Of a stretch of 64,000 nt of DNA, positions 42,640 to 52,087 are shown piece by piece. The stretch lies in contig NZ_CXOO01000010.1 of NCBI RefSeq assembly GCF_001269385.1, positions 310,001-374,000 of the forward strand, in the 5' to 3' direction. The notes under the pieces are model-generated. The model saw only the letters and a list, made by a program, of their open reading frames with translations. It was not told where the DNA came from and did not search any database. The translations under genes and the position numbers were made by a program. The stretch's first letter is position 1. Each line of letters starts with the position of its first letter. This DNA is from Limnohabitans sp. DM1. GTDB taxonomy: Bacteria; Pseudomonadota; Gammaproteobacteria; Burkholderiales; Burkholderiaceae_C.

Positions 42640-45537
42640 ATGAGCAACGCACCCGCCACTGTGGCGCATCAGCCCGGCCTTGAGAGCCTGTCCAAATCGT
42701 TTGAACCCGCCGCGCTGGAAGCCCATTGGGGACCCGAGTGGGAGAAACGCGGTTACGGTGTCGCCGGTTTCCGGGGCACCCAAGCGCCCAAGGAAGGCGC
42801 TCCAGCGTTTGCCATCCAGCTGCCCCCGCCCAACGTGACCGGCACCCTGCACATGGGCCACGCCTTCAACCAGACCATCATGGACTCGTTGACCCGCTAC
42901 CACCGCATGCTGGGCCACAACACGGCCTGGATTCCGGGCACGGACCATGCGGGCATCGCCACCCAGATCGTGGTGGAGCGCCAGCTGCAGGCCAAAGGCA
43001 TCAGCCGCCACGACATGGGCCCCACACCCGCAGAAGCGCGCAAGAACTTTGTGAGCAAGGTGTGGGAGTGGAAAGAAGAATCGGGCAGCACCATCACCAG
43101 CCAAATGCGCCGCATGGGCGACAGCGTGGACTGGAGCCGCGAATACTTCACGATGGACCCCAAGCTGTCCCAAACCGTGACCGAAACCTTTGTGCAGCTT
43201 TACGAGCAAGGCCTGATCTACCGCGGCAAACGTCTGGTCAACTGGGACCCAGTGCTGCAAAGCGCCGTGTCCGATCTGGAAGTCGAAAGCGCCGAAGAAG
43301 ACGGCTCGATGTGGCACATCCGCTATGAATTGGCCGATGGTTCGGGAAGCGTGACCGTGGCCACCACCCGCCCCGAAACCCTGCTGGGTGACGTGGCCGT
43401 GATGGTGCATCCAGAAGACGAGCGCTACAAACACCTGATTGGCCAACAGGTCAACCTGCCACTGTGCGGCCGCACCATCCCCGTGATCGCCGACGACTAC
43501 GTGGACAAGGCCTTTGGCACCGGCGTGGTCAAGGTCACGCCCGCGCACGACACCAACGACTACCAGGTCGGTCAGCGCCACAAGCTGGAGATGATCTGCG
43601 TGCTGAATTTGGACGCGACGATCAACACGAACGCGCCCGAGAAATACCAGGGCCTGGACCGCTTCGTGGCCCGCAAGGCCGTGGTGACTGACCTGGAAGC
43701 CGCAGGCGCTTTGGTCGAGGTGAAGAAACACAAGCTGATGGTGCCGCGCTGCGCCCGCACCGGCCAGGTGATCGAGCCCATGCTGACCGACCAGTGGTTT
43801 GTGGCCATGAACCAGGTGGGCCAAGGCGACGCCACCGGCAAGAGCATTGCCCAAAAAGCCATCGACGCCGTGCAGTCAGGTGCCGTGAGCTTTGTGCCCG
43901 AGAACTGGGTCAACACCTACAACCAGTGGATGAACAACATCCAGGACTGGTGCATCTCGCGCCAGTTGTGGTGGGGCCACCAGATTCCCGCTTGGTACGA
44001 CGAAGACGGCAAGGTGTACGTCGCACGCAACGAGGCCGAGGCCCAAGCACAAGCCCCCGGCAAGACGCTCAAGCGGGATGAAGACGTGCTCGACACTTGG
44101 TACTCGTCGGCACTGGTGCCGTTCAGCACCATGGGCTGGCCCGAGAAGACACCCGACTACGACCTCTACCTGCCCAGCAGCGTCCTGGTCACCGGCTACG
44201 ACATCATCTTCTTCTGGGTCGCCCGGATGATCATGATGACCACGCACTTCACCGGCAAAGTGCCCTTCAAACACGTCTACATCCACGGCCTGGTGCTCGA
44301 TGCCCAAGGCAAGAAGATGAGCAAGTCCGAGGGCAATGTGCTCGACCCGGTTGACCTGATCGACGGCATCACGCTCGAACCCCTGCTGGAAAAACGCACC
44401 CAAGGCCTGCGCAAGCCCGAGACCGCCCCCAAGGTCCGCAAGCAAACCGAAAAAGAATTCCCAGACGGCATCCCTGCCTACGGTGCCGACGCCCTGCGCT
44501 TCACATTCGCGGCGCTCGCGTCACTGGGCCGCAGCATCAACTTTGACTCCAAGCGCTGCGAGGGTTACCGTAACTTCTGCAACAAGCTGTGGAACGCCAC
44601 CCGCTTTGTGCTGATGAACTGCGAAGGCCAGGACTGCGGCCTGAAAGAGCACACCAAAGCCGAGTGCGAAGTGGGCGGCCCGGCCCACGGCTACTTGGCC
44701 TTCAGCCAGGCCGACCGCTGGATCAGCTCGCAGCTGCAGCGCGTCGAAGCCGATGTGGCCAAAGGCTTTGCCGAGTACCGCCTGGACAACGTGGCCAACA
44801 CGATTTATGACTTTGTCTGGAACGAGTTCTGCGACTGGTACCTCGAAATCGCCAAGGTGCAAATCAACACCGGTAACGACGCGCAACAACGCGCCACCCG
44901 CCGCACCCTGATCCGCACACTCGAAACCATCATGCGCTTGGCGCACCCCATCATCCCCTTCATCACCGAAGAACTCTGGCAAAAAGTGTCGGTGGTGGCG
45001 GGCCGCCCGGGCGAGTCGGTCAGCATTGCGGCCTACCCCGTGAGCCAGCCTGAGCGCATCGACGAAGCAGCCGAAGCCCATGTGGCCAAGCTCAAAACCC
45101 TGGTCGACGCCTGCCGCAACCTGCGGGGCGAAATGAACGTCTCCCCCTCGACCCGCATGCCCCTGTATGTGCTGGGTGACACCACTTTCATGCAAAGCGT
45201 AGCCCCCGTGCTGCAGTCGCTGGCCAAGCTGAGCGAAGTGAAGGTGTTTGACACCGAAGCCGAATGGATAGCCGCCGCACAATCGGCCCCTGTGGCCGTA
45301 GTGGGCGAAGCGCGACTGTGCCTTTTCATCGAAGTGGATGCGGCCGCTGAAAAAATCCGTCTGAGCAAGGAAGTTGCCCGCCTCGAAGGCGAAATAACCA
45401 AGGCCAACGCCAAGCTTGGCAACGAAGCCTTTGTGGCCAAAGCCCCGCAAGCCGTGCTCGACGAGACCAGAAAGCGCGTGGCCGATTTCGGTGCCACGCT
45501 CGATAAAATTCGCCAGCAACTGCAACGCCTGGGCTGA
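42640..45537 (+). CDS. valS: Valyl-tRNA synthetase
   Basis: 965 residues, full length for class I ValRS. The HIGH motif is HMGH in [12 protein letters not shown] (about 65-76). An editing CP1 domain contains [27 protein letters not shown] follows, and KMSKS is in [15 protein letters not shown] (about 560-574). A C-terminal coiled-coil arm is [21 protein letters not shown]. An insertion around 590-625 ([31 protein letters not shown]) is usual for proteobacterial ValRS. Confidence 0.96.
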   Translation: MSNAPATVAHQPGLESLSKSFEPAALEAHWGPEWEKRGYGVAGFRGTQAPKEGAPAFAIQLPPPNVTGTLHMGHAFNQTIMDSLTRYHRMLGHNTAWIPGTDHAGIATQIVVERQLQAKGISRHDMGPTPAEARKNFVSKVWEWKEESGSTITSQMRRMGDSVDWSREYFTMDPKLSQTVTETFVQLYEQGLIYRGKRLVNWDPVLQSAVSDLEVESAEEDGSMWHIRYELADGSGSVTVATTRPETLLGDVAVMVHPEDERYKHLIGQQVNLPLCGRTIPVIADDYVDKAFGTGVVKVTPAHDTNDYQVGQRHKLEMICVLNLDATINTNAPEKYQGLDRFVARKAVVTDLEAAGALVEVKKHKLMVPRCARTGQVIEPMLTDQWFVAMNQVGQGDATGKSIAQKAIDAVQSGAVSFVPENWVNTYNQWMNNIQDWCISRQLWWGHQIPAWYDEDGKVYVARNEAEAQAQAPGKTLKRDEDVLDTWYSSALVPFSTMGWPEKTPDYDLYLPSSVLVTGYDIIFFWVARMIMMTTHFTGKVPFKHVYIHGLVLDAQGKKMSKSEGNVLDPVDLIDGITLEPLLEKRTQGLRKPETAPKVRKQTEKEFPDGIPAYGADALRFTFAALASLGRSINFDSKRCEGYRNFCNKLWNATRFVLMNCEGQDCGLKEHTKAECEVGGPAHGYLAFSQADRWISSQLQRVEADVAKGFAEYRLDNVANTIYDFVWNEFCDWYLEIAKVQINTGNDAQQRATRRTLIRTLETIMRLAHPIIPFITEELWQKVSVVAGRPGESVSIAAYPVSQPERIDEAAEAHVAKLKTLVDACRNLRGEMNVSPSTRMPLYVLGDTTFMQSVAPVLQSLAKLSEVKVFDTEAEWIAAAQSAPVAVVGEARLCLFIEVDAAAEKIRLSKEVARLEGEITKANAKLGNEAFVAKAPQAVLDETRKRVADFGATLDKIRQQLQRLG

Positions 45538-45562
45538 TCGCCTGCACACCAAGGACACCCCC

Positions 45563-46441
45563 ATGAGCCACAACGTCATCCGCAAAGCCGTGTTCCCTGT
45601 TGCAGGTCTGGGCACGCGCTTTTTGCCTGCCACCAAAGCCGCGCCCAAAGAGATGCTGCCGGTGGTCGACAAGCCGCTGATCCAGTACGCGGTGGAAGAA
45701 GCCTATGCGGCGGGGGTGCGCCACATGATCTTTGTCACGGGCCGCAGCAAGCGGGCCATCGAAGACCATTTTGACACCGCTTACGAACTCGAAAGCGAAC
45801 TCGAAGCCGCGCACAAGGACGAATTGCTGGCCTTGGTGCGCTCGGTGCAACCCGACGACATGGTGTGCGCCTACGTGCGCCAAAACCGCATGCTCGGCCT
45901 GGGCCACGCAGTGCTGTGCGCCGAGCCTTTGGTGGGCAACGAGCCGTTTGCGGTGCTGCTGGCCGATGACCTGATGGTCAACTCGGGCACCTCTGTGTTG
46001 TCCCAAATGGTTGAGGCCTATACCAAGCAAGGCCGATCGGTTTTGGCGGTGCAGGAAGTGCCACTCGACCAGGTCAGGCGCTACGGCATCGTCGCTGGCG
46101 AGCCTGCAGGCAAACAGCTCATCCGTGTCGAGCAAATTGTGGAAAAACCCAGCCCGGACAAAGCGCCTTCGCGCATGGGGGTGGCCGGCCGCTACATCCT
46201 CACGCCAGGCATTTTTGACGAGATCCGCAACCAGCCCACCGGCGTGGGCGGCGAAATCCAGCTCACCGATGCCATCGCCCGCCTGATGCAGCGCGAAGCG
46301 GTGTACGCATTTCAGTACCAAGGCAAGCGCTACGACTGCGGCAGCAAGGAAGGCTTTCTGGAAGCCACGGTGGAGCTGGCTTTGCAGCACCCGCAGGTGG
46401 GCGCTTCGTTCCGCGACTACCTCAAGGGCTTGAGCCTGTAA
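45563..46441 (+). CDS. galU: UTP-glucose-1-phosphate uridylyltransferase
   Basis: 292 residues with the nucleotide-binding [39 protein letters not shown] at 9-47, [15 protein letters not shown], and the Lys/Glu block [21 protein letters not shown]. It makes UDP-glucose for envelope polysaccharides. It starts 25 bp after valS and is probably co-transcribed. The 3' end converges on tusA. Confidence 0.95.
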   Translation: MSHNVIRKAVFPVAGLGTRFLPATKAAPKEMLPVVDKPLIQYAVEEAYAAGVRHMIFVTGRSKRAIEDHFDTAYELESELEAAHKDELLALVRSVQPDDMVCAYVRQNRMLGLGHAVLCAEPLVGNEPFAVLLADDLMVNSGTSVLSQMVEAYTKQGRSVLAVQEVPLDQVRRYGIVAGEPAGKQLIRVEQIVEKPSPDKAPSRMGVAGRYILTPGIFDEIRNQPTGVGGEIQLTDAIARLMQREAVYAFQYQGKRYDCGSKEGFLEATVELALQHPQVGASFRDYLKGLSL

Positions 46442-46458
46442 GGCTCAGCGGCCCCTTC

Positions 46459-46689
46459 TCAACGGCGTTTGAGTGCAAACACAAACGCCGTTTCGGTCTT
46501 TTCCTGCATCAACAAATCGTTGCCGGTCTGCCGGGCAAAGGCCTCGAAGTCGCGCCAAGCGCCCGGATCGGTTGCCGTCACTTTGAGCACCTGACCGCTG
46601 CTCATCTCGTTCAAAGCCTTTTTGGCTTTCAAAATGGGCAAGGGGCAGTTCAGGCCGCTGGTGTCAATTTCTTTGTCGATCTGCATCAT
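46459..46689 (-). CDS. TusA/SirA family sulfurtransferase-like protein
   Basis: 76 residues with the Cys-Pro motif in LNCPLPILKAKKALNEMSSGQVLKV, followed by the AWRDFEAFARQTGNDLL second half. TusA-like proteins accept persulfide sulfur for tRNA thiolation or other sulfur trafficking. The start overlaps the Nudix gene stop by 4 bp (Met at 46689 or 46686). Its last codons form part of a hairpin that may terminate galU. Association with a nearby cysM suits sulfur metabolism but is not proof. Confidence 0.88.
   Translation of the reverse strand: MMQIDKEIDTSGLNCPLPILKAKKALNEMSSGQVLKVTATDPGAWRDFEAFARQTGNDLLMQEKTETAFVFALKRR
46461..46503. terminator. Hairpin in the tusA 3' end, possible galU terminator
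   Basis: An 11-bp perfect stem AACGGCGTTTG (46461-46471) / CAAACGCCGTT (46482-46492) with a 10-base loop, then a T-rich tract. It lies 20 bp after the galU stop but inside the coding end of the convergent tusA gene. Confidence 0.55.
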
Positions 46690-47243
46690 GTGTCCTGATT
46701 CGCTTCCTGGCTCTGCGCGGCACGCTCTTCCCACGTCATGAATTTCGGCTCGATGCCGATGGTGCGCAGCCAGTCGCCCAAGGCGTAACCGGTGCCTGCT
46801 GGCCAGCAGATCAAATCCTCGAAGTCGAACATCTTGTACTCGGCCAACTCGGGCGACAAACGCACCTCACCCTCGGCCACCGCGTGGTATGCAATGATCA
46901 CCTGGTTCATGCGCTGAAAGTCATAAACGCCAATCAGCTTGAGCGCTGACACCTTCAGGTTGGTTTCTTCGGCAATCTCGCGTGTGATGCCTTCTTCGGG
47001 CGTTTCGCCCGCTTCCATAAAGCCGGTGATCAGCGCAAAACGCCGCCCAGGCCATGCGGCATTGCGGGCCAACAAAATCTGGTCGCCCACTTGCACAATG
47101 CCTGCCAGCACGGGCGTGGGGTTGTTCCAGTGGGTGAAGTCGCAGGTGGTGCAACGCAGGCGCATCGTTTCGCCCCCGTCTTCCATTTGCGAAAGCCAGG
47201 CCAGAGGACTGGCACACATGGGGCAAAAGCGGTATTCAGCCAT
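46686..47243 (-). CDS. Nudix hydrolase with N-terminal zinc ribbon (NudC-like)
   Basis: 185 residues. A CxxC...CxxC zinc ribbon (Cys7, Cys10, Cys31, Cys34) is followed by the Nudix box GFMEAGETPEEGITREIAEET. The zinc ribbon and the WNNPTPVLAGIV block resemble NADH pyrophosphatase NudC, which also removes NAD caps from RNA. The protein is shorter than E. coli NudC (about 257) because the N-terminal domain is missing, so the substrate is uncertain. It is coupled by 4 bp to tusA. Confidence 0.87.
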   Translation of the reverse strand: MAEYRFCPMCASPLAWLSQMEDGGETMRLRCTTCDFTHWNNPTPVLAGIVQVGDQILLARNAAWPGRRFALITGFMEAGETPEEGITREIAEETNLKVSALKLIGVYDFQRMNQVIIAYHAVAEGEVRLSPELAEYKMFDFEDLICWPAGTGYALGDWLRTIGIEPKFMTWEERAAQSQEANQDT

Positions 47244-47254
47244 GAAGCCTCCGG

Positions 47255-48157
47255 TCAGGCGGGAAACACGCCCGTGGACAAATAGCGGTCACCGCGATCG
47301 CAGACGATGAAGACGATGGTGGCGTTTTGCGCCGTCTTAGCTACTTGCTGGGCCACCCAGCAAGCCCCCGCAGCCGAGATGCCCGCAAAGATGCCTTCGG
47401 TCCGCGCCATCTGGCGGCAGCTTTCCTCGGCATCGTTTTGGCTCACGTAAATCAGCTCGTCCACCTGGCTGGGGTCATAAATTTTGGGAAGGTATTCCTG
47501 GGGCCACTTGCGGATACCCGGAATGCGCGAGCCCTCGCTGGGCTGGGCACCGATGATGCGAATCGCCGGGTTCTTTTCTTTCAGAAACCGCGACACGCCC
47601 GTGATGGTGCCGGTGGTGCCCATGGCGCTGACAAAGTGGGTCACTTTGCCGCCCGTCTGCTCCCAGATCTCGGGGCCGGTGGTTTCGTAATGGATGCGCG
47701 GGTTGTCGGCGTTGGCAAACTGATCCAGGATGCGGCCCTTGCCTTGCGCGGCCATGTTGTCGGCCAAATCACGGGCGTATTCCATGCCGCCGCTCTTGGG
47801 CGTGAGGATCAACTCGGCACCAAACGCCTTCATGGTCTGGGCGCGTTCAATTGAAAGGTCCTCCGGCATGATCAAGACCATGCGGTAGCCCTTGATGGCC
47901 GCCGCCATGGCCAGCGCAATGCCGGTGTTGCCGGAAGTCGCCTCGATCAGGGTGTCGCCCGGCTTGATCTCGCCGCGCTCTTCGGCCCGCCGAATCATCG
48001 ACAAGGCGGGCCGATCCTTCACGGAGCCCGCCGGGTTGTTGCCCTCGAGCTTGCCCAAAATCACATTGCCACGCGCAGCGCAATCCGCTGCCCCCAAGCG
48101 CTGCAAAGCCACCAAAGGTGTTTTGCCGATCGCATCTTCAATGGTTGGATAAATCAT
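47255..48157 (-). CDS. cysM: Cysteine synthase B (O-acetylserine sulfhydrylase)
   Basis: 300 residues. The PLP lysine is in NPAGSVKDRPAL, the phosphate loop is in EATSGNTGIALAMAAAIKGY, and the VSAMGTTGTITGVSRFLKE Gly-rich loop binds PLP phosphate. FVCDRGDRYLSTGVF-like IVCDRGDRYLSTGVF closes the protein. The AMAAAIKGYRMVLIMPED and RKWPQEYLP segments fit CysM. It makes cysteine from O-acetylserine and sulfide or thiosulfate. The start at 48157 gives MIYPTIEDAIGKTPLV. It may be transcribed together with nudix and tusA (11 bp gap). Confidence 0.94.
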   Translation of the reverse strand: MIYPTIEDAIGKTPLVALQRLGAADCAARGNVILGKLEGNNPAGSVKDRPALSMIRRAEERGEIKPGDTLIEATSGNTGIALAMAAAIKGYRMVLIMPEDLSIERAQTMKAFGAELILTPKSGGMEYARDLADNMAAQGKGRILDQFANADNPRIHYETTGPEIWEQTGGKVTHFVSAMGTTGTITGVSRFLKEKNPAIRIIGAQPSEGSRIPGIRKWPQEYLPKIYDPSQVDELIYVSQNDAEESCRQMARTEGIFAGISAAGACWVAQQVAKTAQNATIVFIVCDRGDRYLSTGVFPA

Positions 48158-48304
48158 TCGCGTACTTTGCCATAACTTGACCGCAGCATCAGATGCAGTG
48201 ACTTGGGTCAAGACACTTGCGTGACGATTGATCTGCAACTTTTCGTCATTGTCTTAAAAAAATCGGTCAATGCTGTGCCATAATTCATGTCTTCACAAAT
48301 GCCC

Positions 48305-48389
48305 GCCCGGGTGGTGAAATTGGTAGACTCAGGGGACTCAAAATCCCCCGCCGCAAGGCGTGCCGGTTCGAGTCCGGCCCCGGGCACCA
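48305..48389 (+). tRNA. tRNA-Leu (anticodon CAA)
   Basis: 85 nt with CCA encoded. The acceptor GCCCGGG pairs with CCCGGGC, the D-loop contains TTGGTAGAC, and the anticodon stem GGGGA/TCCCC has loop CTCAAAA (anticodon CAA). There is a long variable arm (about 13 nt, class II) and the T-arm GCCGG-TTCGAGT-CCGGC. The long variable arm with a Leu anticodon makes the identity secure. Confidence 0.95.
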
Positions 48390-48397
48390 GAACAAGG

Positions 48398-48428
48398 CCG
48401 CAAGTTCTAGCAACTTGCGGATTTTTTC
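48398..48428 (+). terminator. Terminator of tRNA-Leu
   Basis: A 9-bp stem CCGCAAGTT / AACTTGCGG with a 5-base loop and six or seven T. It starts 8 bp after the CCA end. Confidence 0.9.
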
Positions 48429-48456
48429 TTGGGCGCTTCACAGGCTTATCCCGCCC

Positions 48457-48858
48457 TCAATCGATCCCCGCACTCCAACGGTCATTCCAGTTGCGCTCAA
48501 TCTGCCGGCGGTCGCGCTTGGTGGGACGGCCCTGTTCAATGCTCAGCGCGGGCTCACGGGCCAAACGGTTCTGTTCGGCGGCTTTTTGACGGGCCGAGAT
48601 GCTTTCCGGCGTTTCTGTGTAGAGCAGCTGCGCCACCGTAGCCGGGCCACGCACGCCGCTCAAACCTTGCACCACAACCGTGCGCTCCACAGCGCCTTGG
48701 CGCAGACACACGGTGTCGCCGGGTTTGACCTCTTTGGACGGCTTGGCGTCCTGGCCGTTGACCTGCACACGGTTCTTGCCGATCTCTTCGCTGGCCAGGC
48801 TGCGGGTTTTGTAAAAACGGGCCGCCCACAGCCATTTGTCGATGCGCAAAGAAGTCAT
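48457..48858 (-). CDS. hslR: Hsp15-like S4 RNA-binding heat-shock protein
   Basis: 133 residues. An N-terminal S4 domain (LRIDKWLWAARFYKTRSLASEEIGKNRVQVNGQDAKPSKEVKPGDTV, 4-50) and a basic C-terminal tail (GRPTKRDRRQIERNWNDRW) match Hsp15, which binds stalled 50S subunits carrying nascent chains. The start overlaps the stop of the upstream epimerase gene by 4 bp. E. coli hslR is sigma-32 dependent; I see no clear sigma-32 promoter directly upstream here. Confidence 0.92.
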   Translation of the reverse strand: MTSLRIDKWLWAARFYKTRSLASEEIGKNRVQVNGQDAKPSKEVKPGDTVCLRQGAVERTVVVQGLSGVRGPATVAQLLYTETPESISARQKAAEQNRLAREPALSIEQGRPTKRDRRQIERNWNDRWSAGID

Positions 48859-49823
48859 CGCGCCCCCGAAAACAAAGCGCCTTGCGGGCTCAGGCCGTCG
48901 CGCACATGCGGGTAATGCAAGCGAACCTTCAATTCTTTTTTCATGCGGGTGTTGTCCAGCCGCCTGGACTCGCTCATGAAGCTGAGCAGCATCAGGGGCA
49001 AGGCGGTGTTGGCATCGTGGCGTGAAATGCGGGGTGGCTTGGCCAAGCCATAAAGGCCAGCGGCCAGGTCAAAGTAGTCGCCCATCTTCAGATCGGTGTC
49101 GTCGGTGACGTTCACCACGCGCTGCGGCTTGCCGCGCCACAAAGCGGCGGCACAGACCCGGGCCAGATCGTTGGCATGGATGTGGTTGGTGTACACATCC
49201 TCCTTGGCCACCAGCACGGGCGTGCCCCTGAGCAAGCGCTCGCGGGGCGTGCCGCCTTCGCGGTCGGGGGCGTAAATGCCGGGGATGCGCAGCACACTCA
49301 CCCGCACGCCACTGCGCCCCAAAAACCGCATCAAATTTTCCGCATCGACCCGGCGCTGAGCGCGGGGGGTGTGCGGATTCACGGTCCGGGTTTCATCGAC
49401 CCGCTGACCGGCGCAGTCGCCATAAACACCCGTGGTGGAGCCATAAACCAAGGCTTGTGGCAGCGTGCGCAGGCGCAAGGCGCGCACCAAGGCCAAGCTG
49501 CGCGGATCACGGTCCGAGGCGCCTTGGCGGTCGGTGGGCGGCGGCGCCAGATGGATCACCCGGTGTGCAATGCCAGCCAAGCGCTTCAAGCTGACTGCAT
49601 CGTCCAGGTTGCCCTGCAAGGGGGTGATGCCGCAGGCCCGCAGCAGCCTCACCCGTTCAGGTGAAGAAGTCAGCGCCATCAGCCGCACACGTTGGCTTTG
49701 GGGCGCACCCAGCTGACCCGCAGCGCGCAAGCCCACATCGCCACAGCCCACGATCAAAACGCGCTGGCGGCGAAAACGGGCAGGCCGTGCGCCCAAGGGG
49801 GTTTGGTTTGAAGGCAAAATCAA
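48855..49823 (-). CDS. NAD-dependent epimerase/dehydratase family protein (YeeZ-like SDR)
   Basis: 322 residues. The Rossmann motif is VLIVGCGDVGLRAAGQL (about 23-39; G-x-G-x-x-G), there is VYGSTTGVYGDCAGQRVDE with the SDR Ser/Tyr-like region, then RIPGIYAPDREGGTPRERLLRG. It resembles extended SDRs of the YeeZ group; the substrate is unknown. The first 20 residues are basic and precede the Rossmann strand. It forms an overlapping pair with hslR. Confidence 0.85.
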   Translation of the reverse strand: MILPSNQTPLGARPARFRRQRVLIVGCGDVGLRAAGQLGAPQSQRVRLMALTSSPERVRLLRACGITPLQGNLDDAVSLKRLAGIAHRVIHLAPPPTDRQGASDRDPRSLALVRALRLRTLPQALVYGSTTGVYGDCAGQRVDETRTVNPHTPRAQRRVDAENLMRFLGRSGVRVSVLRIPGIYAPDREGGTPRERLLRGTPVLVAKEDVYTNHIHANDLARVCAAALWRGKPQRVVNVTDDTDLKMGDYFDLAAGLYGLAKPPRISRHDANTALPLMLLSFMSESRRLDNTRMKKELKVRLHYPHVRDGLSPQGALFSGAR

Positions 49824-49864
49824 GGGTTCCGGGTGATATTCACGCCCTCTAGGATACCCAAAAG

Positions 49865-50905
49865 ATGAGCTTTCAAATTTCCGTACAGCCCAGTGGGCGC
49901 AGCTTCAGCGCCGATGACAACGAAACCCTGCTCGCAGCAGGCATCCGCCAAGGCATTGGCCTGCCCTATGGCTGCAAGGACGGCGCTTGTGGTTCTTGCA
50001 AATGCAAGAAGATCTCGGGCACCGTGGTGCACGGCCCGCACCAGGACAAAGCCCTGTCTGCAGACGAAGAAGCCCAAGGCCTGGTGCTGACCTGCTGCGC
50101 CACCGCCCAAAGCGATGTGGTGCTCGAATCGAAACAAGTCACGGCCGAAGGCGGCCTGCCCGTCAAGAAAATGCCGGTGCGTGTGCTGAGCCTGGAGAAA
50201 AAATCGCACGACGTCATCGTGATGAAGCTGCAACTGCCCGCCAACGACGTGATGAAGTTCCACGCAGGCCAGTACATCGAATTTTTGTTGCGCGACGGCT
50301 CGCGCCGCAGCTACAGCATGGCCAACGCCCCGCACACCCTGGAGGTGGCCCCGCCCACCGTGGAGCTGCACATCCGCCACATGCCGGGCGGCAAGTTCAC
50401 CGACCCGGTGTTCACCACCATGAAAGAAAAAGACATCCTGCGTGCCGAAGGCCCGTACGGCAGCTTTTACCTGCGTGAAGACAGCAACAAGCCCATGGTG
50501 CTGCTGGCCTCGGGCACGGGCTTTGCACCCATCAAGGCGCTGATCGAGCACATGCAACACCGCGGCATCACCCGCCCGGCCACGCTGTACTGGGGCGGCC
50601 GCCGTCCGGCCGACCTGTACATGGCGGACTGGATCGAAGCGCGCCTGGCCGAGATGCCCAACCTGAAATATGTACCCGTGATCTCGAATGCCGAGGCCGA
50701 AGACCAGTGGAGCGGCCGCACCGGCTTTGTTCACCAAGCGGTGCTGCAGGACTTCCCTGACTTGTCAGGTCATCAGGTTTATGCCTGCGGCGCACCCATC
50801 GTGGTGGACTCGGCCAAGCGCGACTATGTGGCGCAGGGCCATTTGCCCGAAGAAGAGTTTTACGCCGATTCGTTCACCTCCGAGGCTGACAAAGCCAAGG
50901 CTTGA
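49865..50905 (+). CDS. 2Fe-2S/FAD ferredoxin-NAD(P)H reductase (CDP-6-deoxy-glucoseen reductase-like)
   Basis: 346 residues. The plant-type [2Fe-2S] domain has Cys37, Cys42, Cys45 (YGCKDGACGSC) and Cys77 (VLTCCATAQ). The FAD domain has RRSYSMANAPH and the NAD(P) domain has VLLASGTGFAPIKALIEHM, and it ends YACGAPIVVDSAKRDYV. The single-chain ferredoxin-reductase resembles AscD and reductase subunits of oxygenases. No oxygenase is adjacent, so it may feed electrons to a distant partner. It is divergent from the epimerase gene. Confidence 0.9.
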   Translation: MSFQISVQPSGRSFSADDNETLLAAGIRQGIGLPYGCKDGACGSCKCKKISGTVVHGPHQDKALSADEEAQGLVLTCCATAQSDVVLESKQVTAEGGLPVKKMPVRVLSLEKKSHDVIVMKLQLPANDVMKFHAGQYIEFLLRDGSRRSYSMANAPHTLEVAPPTVELHIRHMPGGKFTDPVFTTMKEKDILRAEGPYGSFYLREDSNKPMVLLASGTGFAPIKALIEHMQHRGITRPATLYWGGRRPADLYMADWIEARLAEMPNLKYVPVISNAEAEDQWSGRTGFVHQAVLQDFPDLSGHQVYACGAPIVVDSAKRDYVAQGHLPEEEFYADSFTSEADKAKA

Positions 50906-50931
50906 AGTTGACCTGTTTCACGGAGCACCCC

Positions 50932-51906
50932 ATGTCCATCACCCGCCGCCAATTTGCAGCCGCCTCCTTCGCACTCAGCTCACCGGCTTGGGCCCCTGCT
51001 TGGGCGCAAGGCAAACCCATCCGCATCATCGTGCCTTACGCAGCCGGTGGCCCCATCGACGTCACGGCCAGGGCACTGGCCGAGCGTGTGAAAGACAGCC
51101 TGGGCACTGTGATCATTGAAAACCGCCCCGGCGCTGGCGGCAACCTGGGCGCTGACCTGGTGGCCAAGGCCGCGCCCGATGGCCTGACGATCGGTATCGC
51201 GGCCACAGCCACACACGCCATCAACCCCTGGCTGTTTGCCAAGATGCCCTACGACGCGAGCCGCGACTTTGTGCCCATCACGCAAATGCTGCGCGTGCCC
51301 AACGTGCTGGTGATGAACGCCGAGACCGCGCAGCGCCTGAAAATCAACACCCTGGCCGATCTGGTGGCGTATGCCAAAGCCAATCCGGCCAAATTGAACT
51401 TTGGCTCGGGCGGCAATGGCAGCGCCGGCCACCTGGCGGGTGAAATGTTCAAGCGGGCTGCTGGCATTTTTGCGGTGCACATTCCCTACAACGGCGGCAA
51501 CCCCGCGCAGCTGGCTTTGTTGTCGGGTCAAGTCGACTTCAATTTCGACAACCTGGCCACCGCCGCCCCCAACATCAAGGCAGGCAAACTCAAGGCTCTG
51601 GCCGTGACCACCGGTCAACGCAGCAGCGCCCTGTCCGACATCCCGGCCATGAGCGAAACACTCAAGGGTTTTGAAATTGACACCTGGTGGGGCCTGGTGG
51701 CCCCGGCGGCCACGCCACGCGATGTGGTGGATCGGCTGAACAAGGCTTTTGTGGCGGCGCTGCAAGCGCCCGAAACCAAAACACGTTTCGGCCAACTGCT
51801 GGCCGAGCCCGTAGGCAACACCCCTGAACAATTCAGCACCTTCATGAAAAAAGAGCTGGCTCGCTACGAAAGTGTGGTCAAGGCCAGCGGCGCCCGGGTC
51901 GATTGA
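50932..51906 (+). CDS. Bug family (TctC-like) periplasmic solute receptor
   Basis: 324 residues. The signal (ITRRQFAAASFALSSPAWAPAWAQ) has a twin arginine, then PIRIIVPYAAGGPIDVTARAL, VIIENRPGAGGNLGADLVAKAAPDG and HIPYNGGNPAQLALLSGQVD. The start at 50932 places the signal peptide correctly; an in-frame Met at 50902 overlaps the reductase gene. It is probably co-transcribed with that gene (26 bp gap). The ligand is unknown. Confidence 0.9.
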   Translation: MSITRRQFAAASFALSSPAWAPAWAQGKPIRIIVPYAAGGPIDVTARALAERVKDSLGTVIIENRPGAGGNLGADLVAKAAPDGLTIGIAATATHAINPWLFAKMPYDASRDFVPITQMLRVPNVLVMNAETAQRLKINTLADLVAYAKANPAKLNFGSGGNGSAGHLAGEMFKRAAGIFAVHIPYNGGNPAQLALLSGQVDFNFDNLATAAPNIKAGKLKALAVTTGQRSSALSDIPAMSETLKGFEIDTWWGLVAPAATPRDVVDRLNKAFVAALQAPETKTRFGQLLAEPVGNTPEQFSTFMKKELARYESVVKASGARVD

Positions 51907-52005
51907 GCGAACAAGTCACGCCCCTTTGTTGGGCTACTGGCAGAGTCAGACATTTGCCCGTTAGACCTTGCAGCCCGTTCGTGCTGGGTCTGTGCAAGGA
52001 CCACA

Positions 52006-52078
52006 CGTCGGGGTCTTGGACCACCGACCTACGGGGTGCCGCTACCCCCCGTAGGTCGGCACTCGCAGAGTCCGACAT
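52006..52078. repeat. Palindromic intergenic repeat (GTAGGTCGG element), copy 2
   Basis: It contains GTCGGGGTCTTGGACC, then CCGACCTACG and CGTAGGTCGG in inverted orientation around a short G/C spacer, then a hairpin ending CCGACAT. About 25 of 28 positions in the left module match copy 1 at 30411. It lies between the convergent Bug and SDR genes; 51907-52005 shows no other feature. Confidence 0.65.
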
Positions 52079-52087
52079 CGTCGTCCA

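Noticed and set aside
42463..43854. A 463-codon open frame on the minus strand
   Set aside because: Antisense to valS, which is certain from its HIGH and KMSKS motifs.
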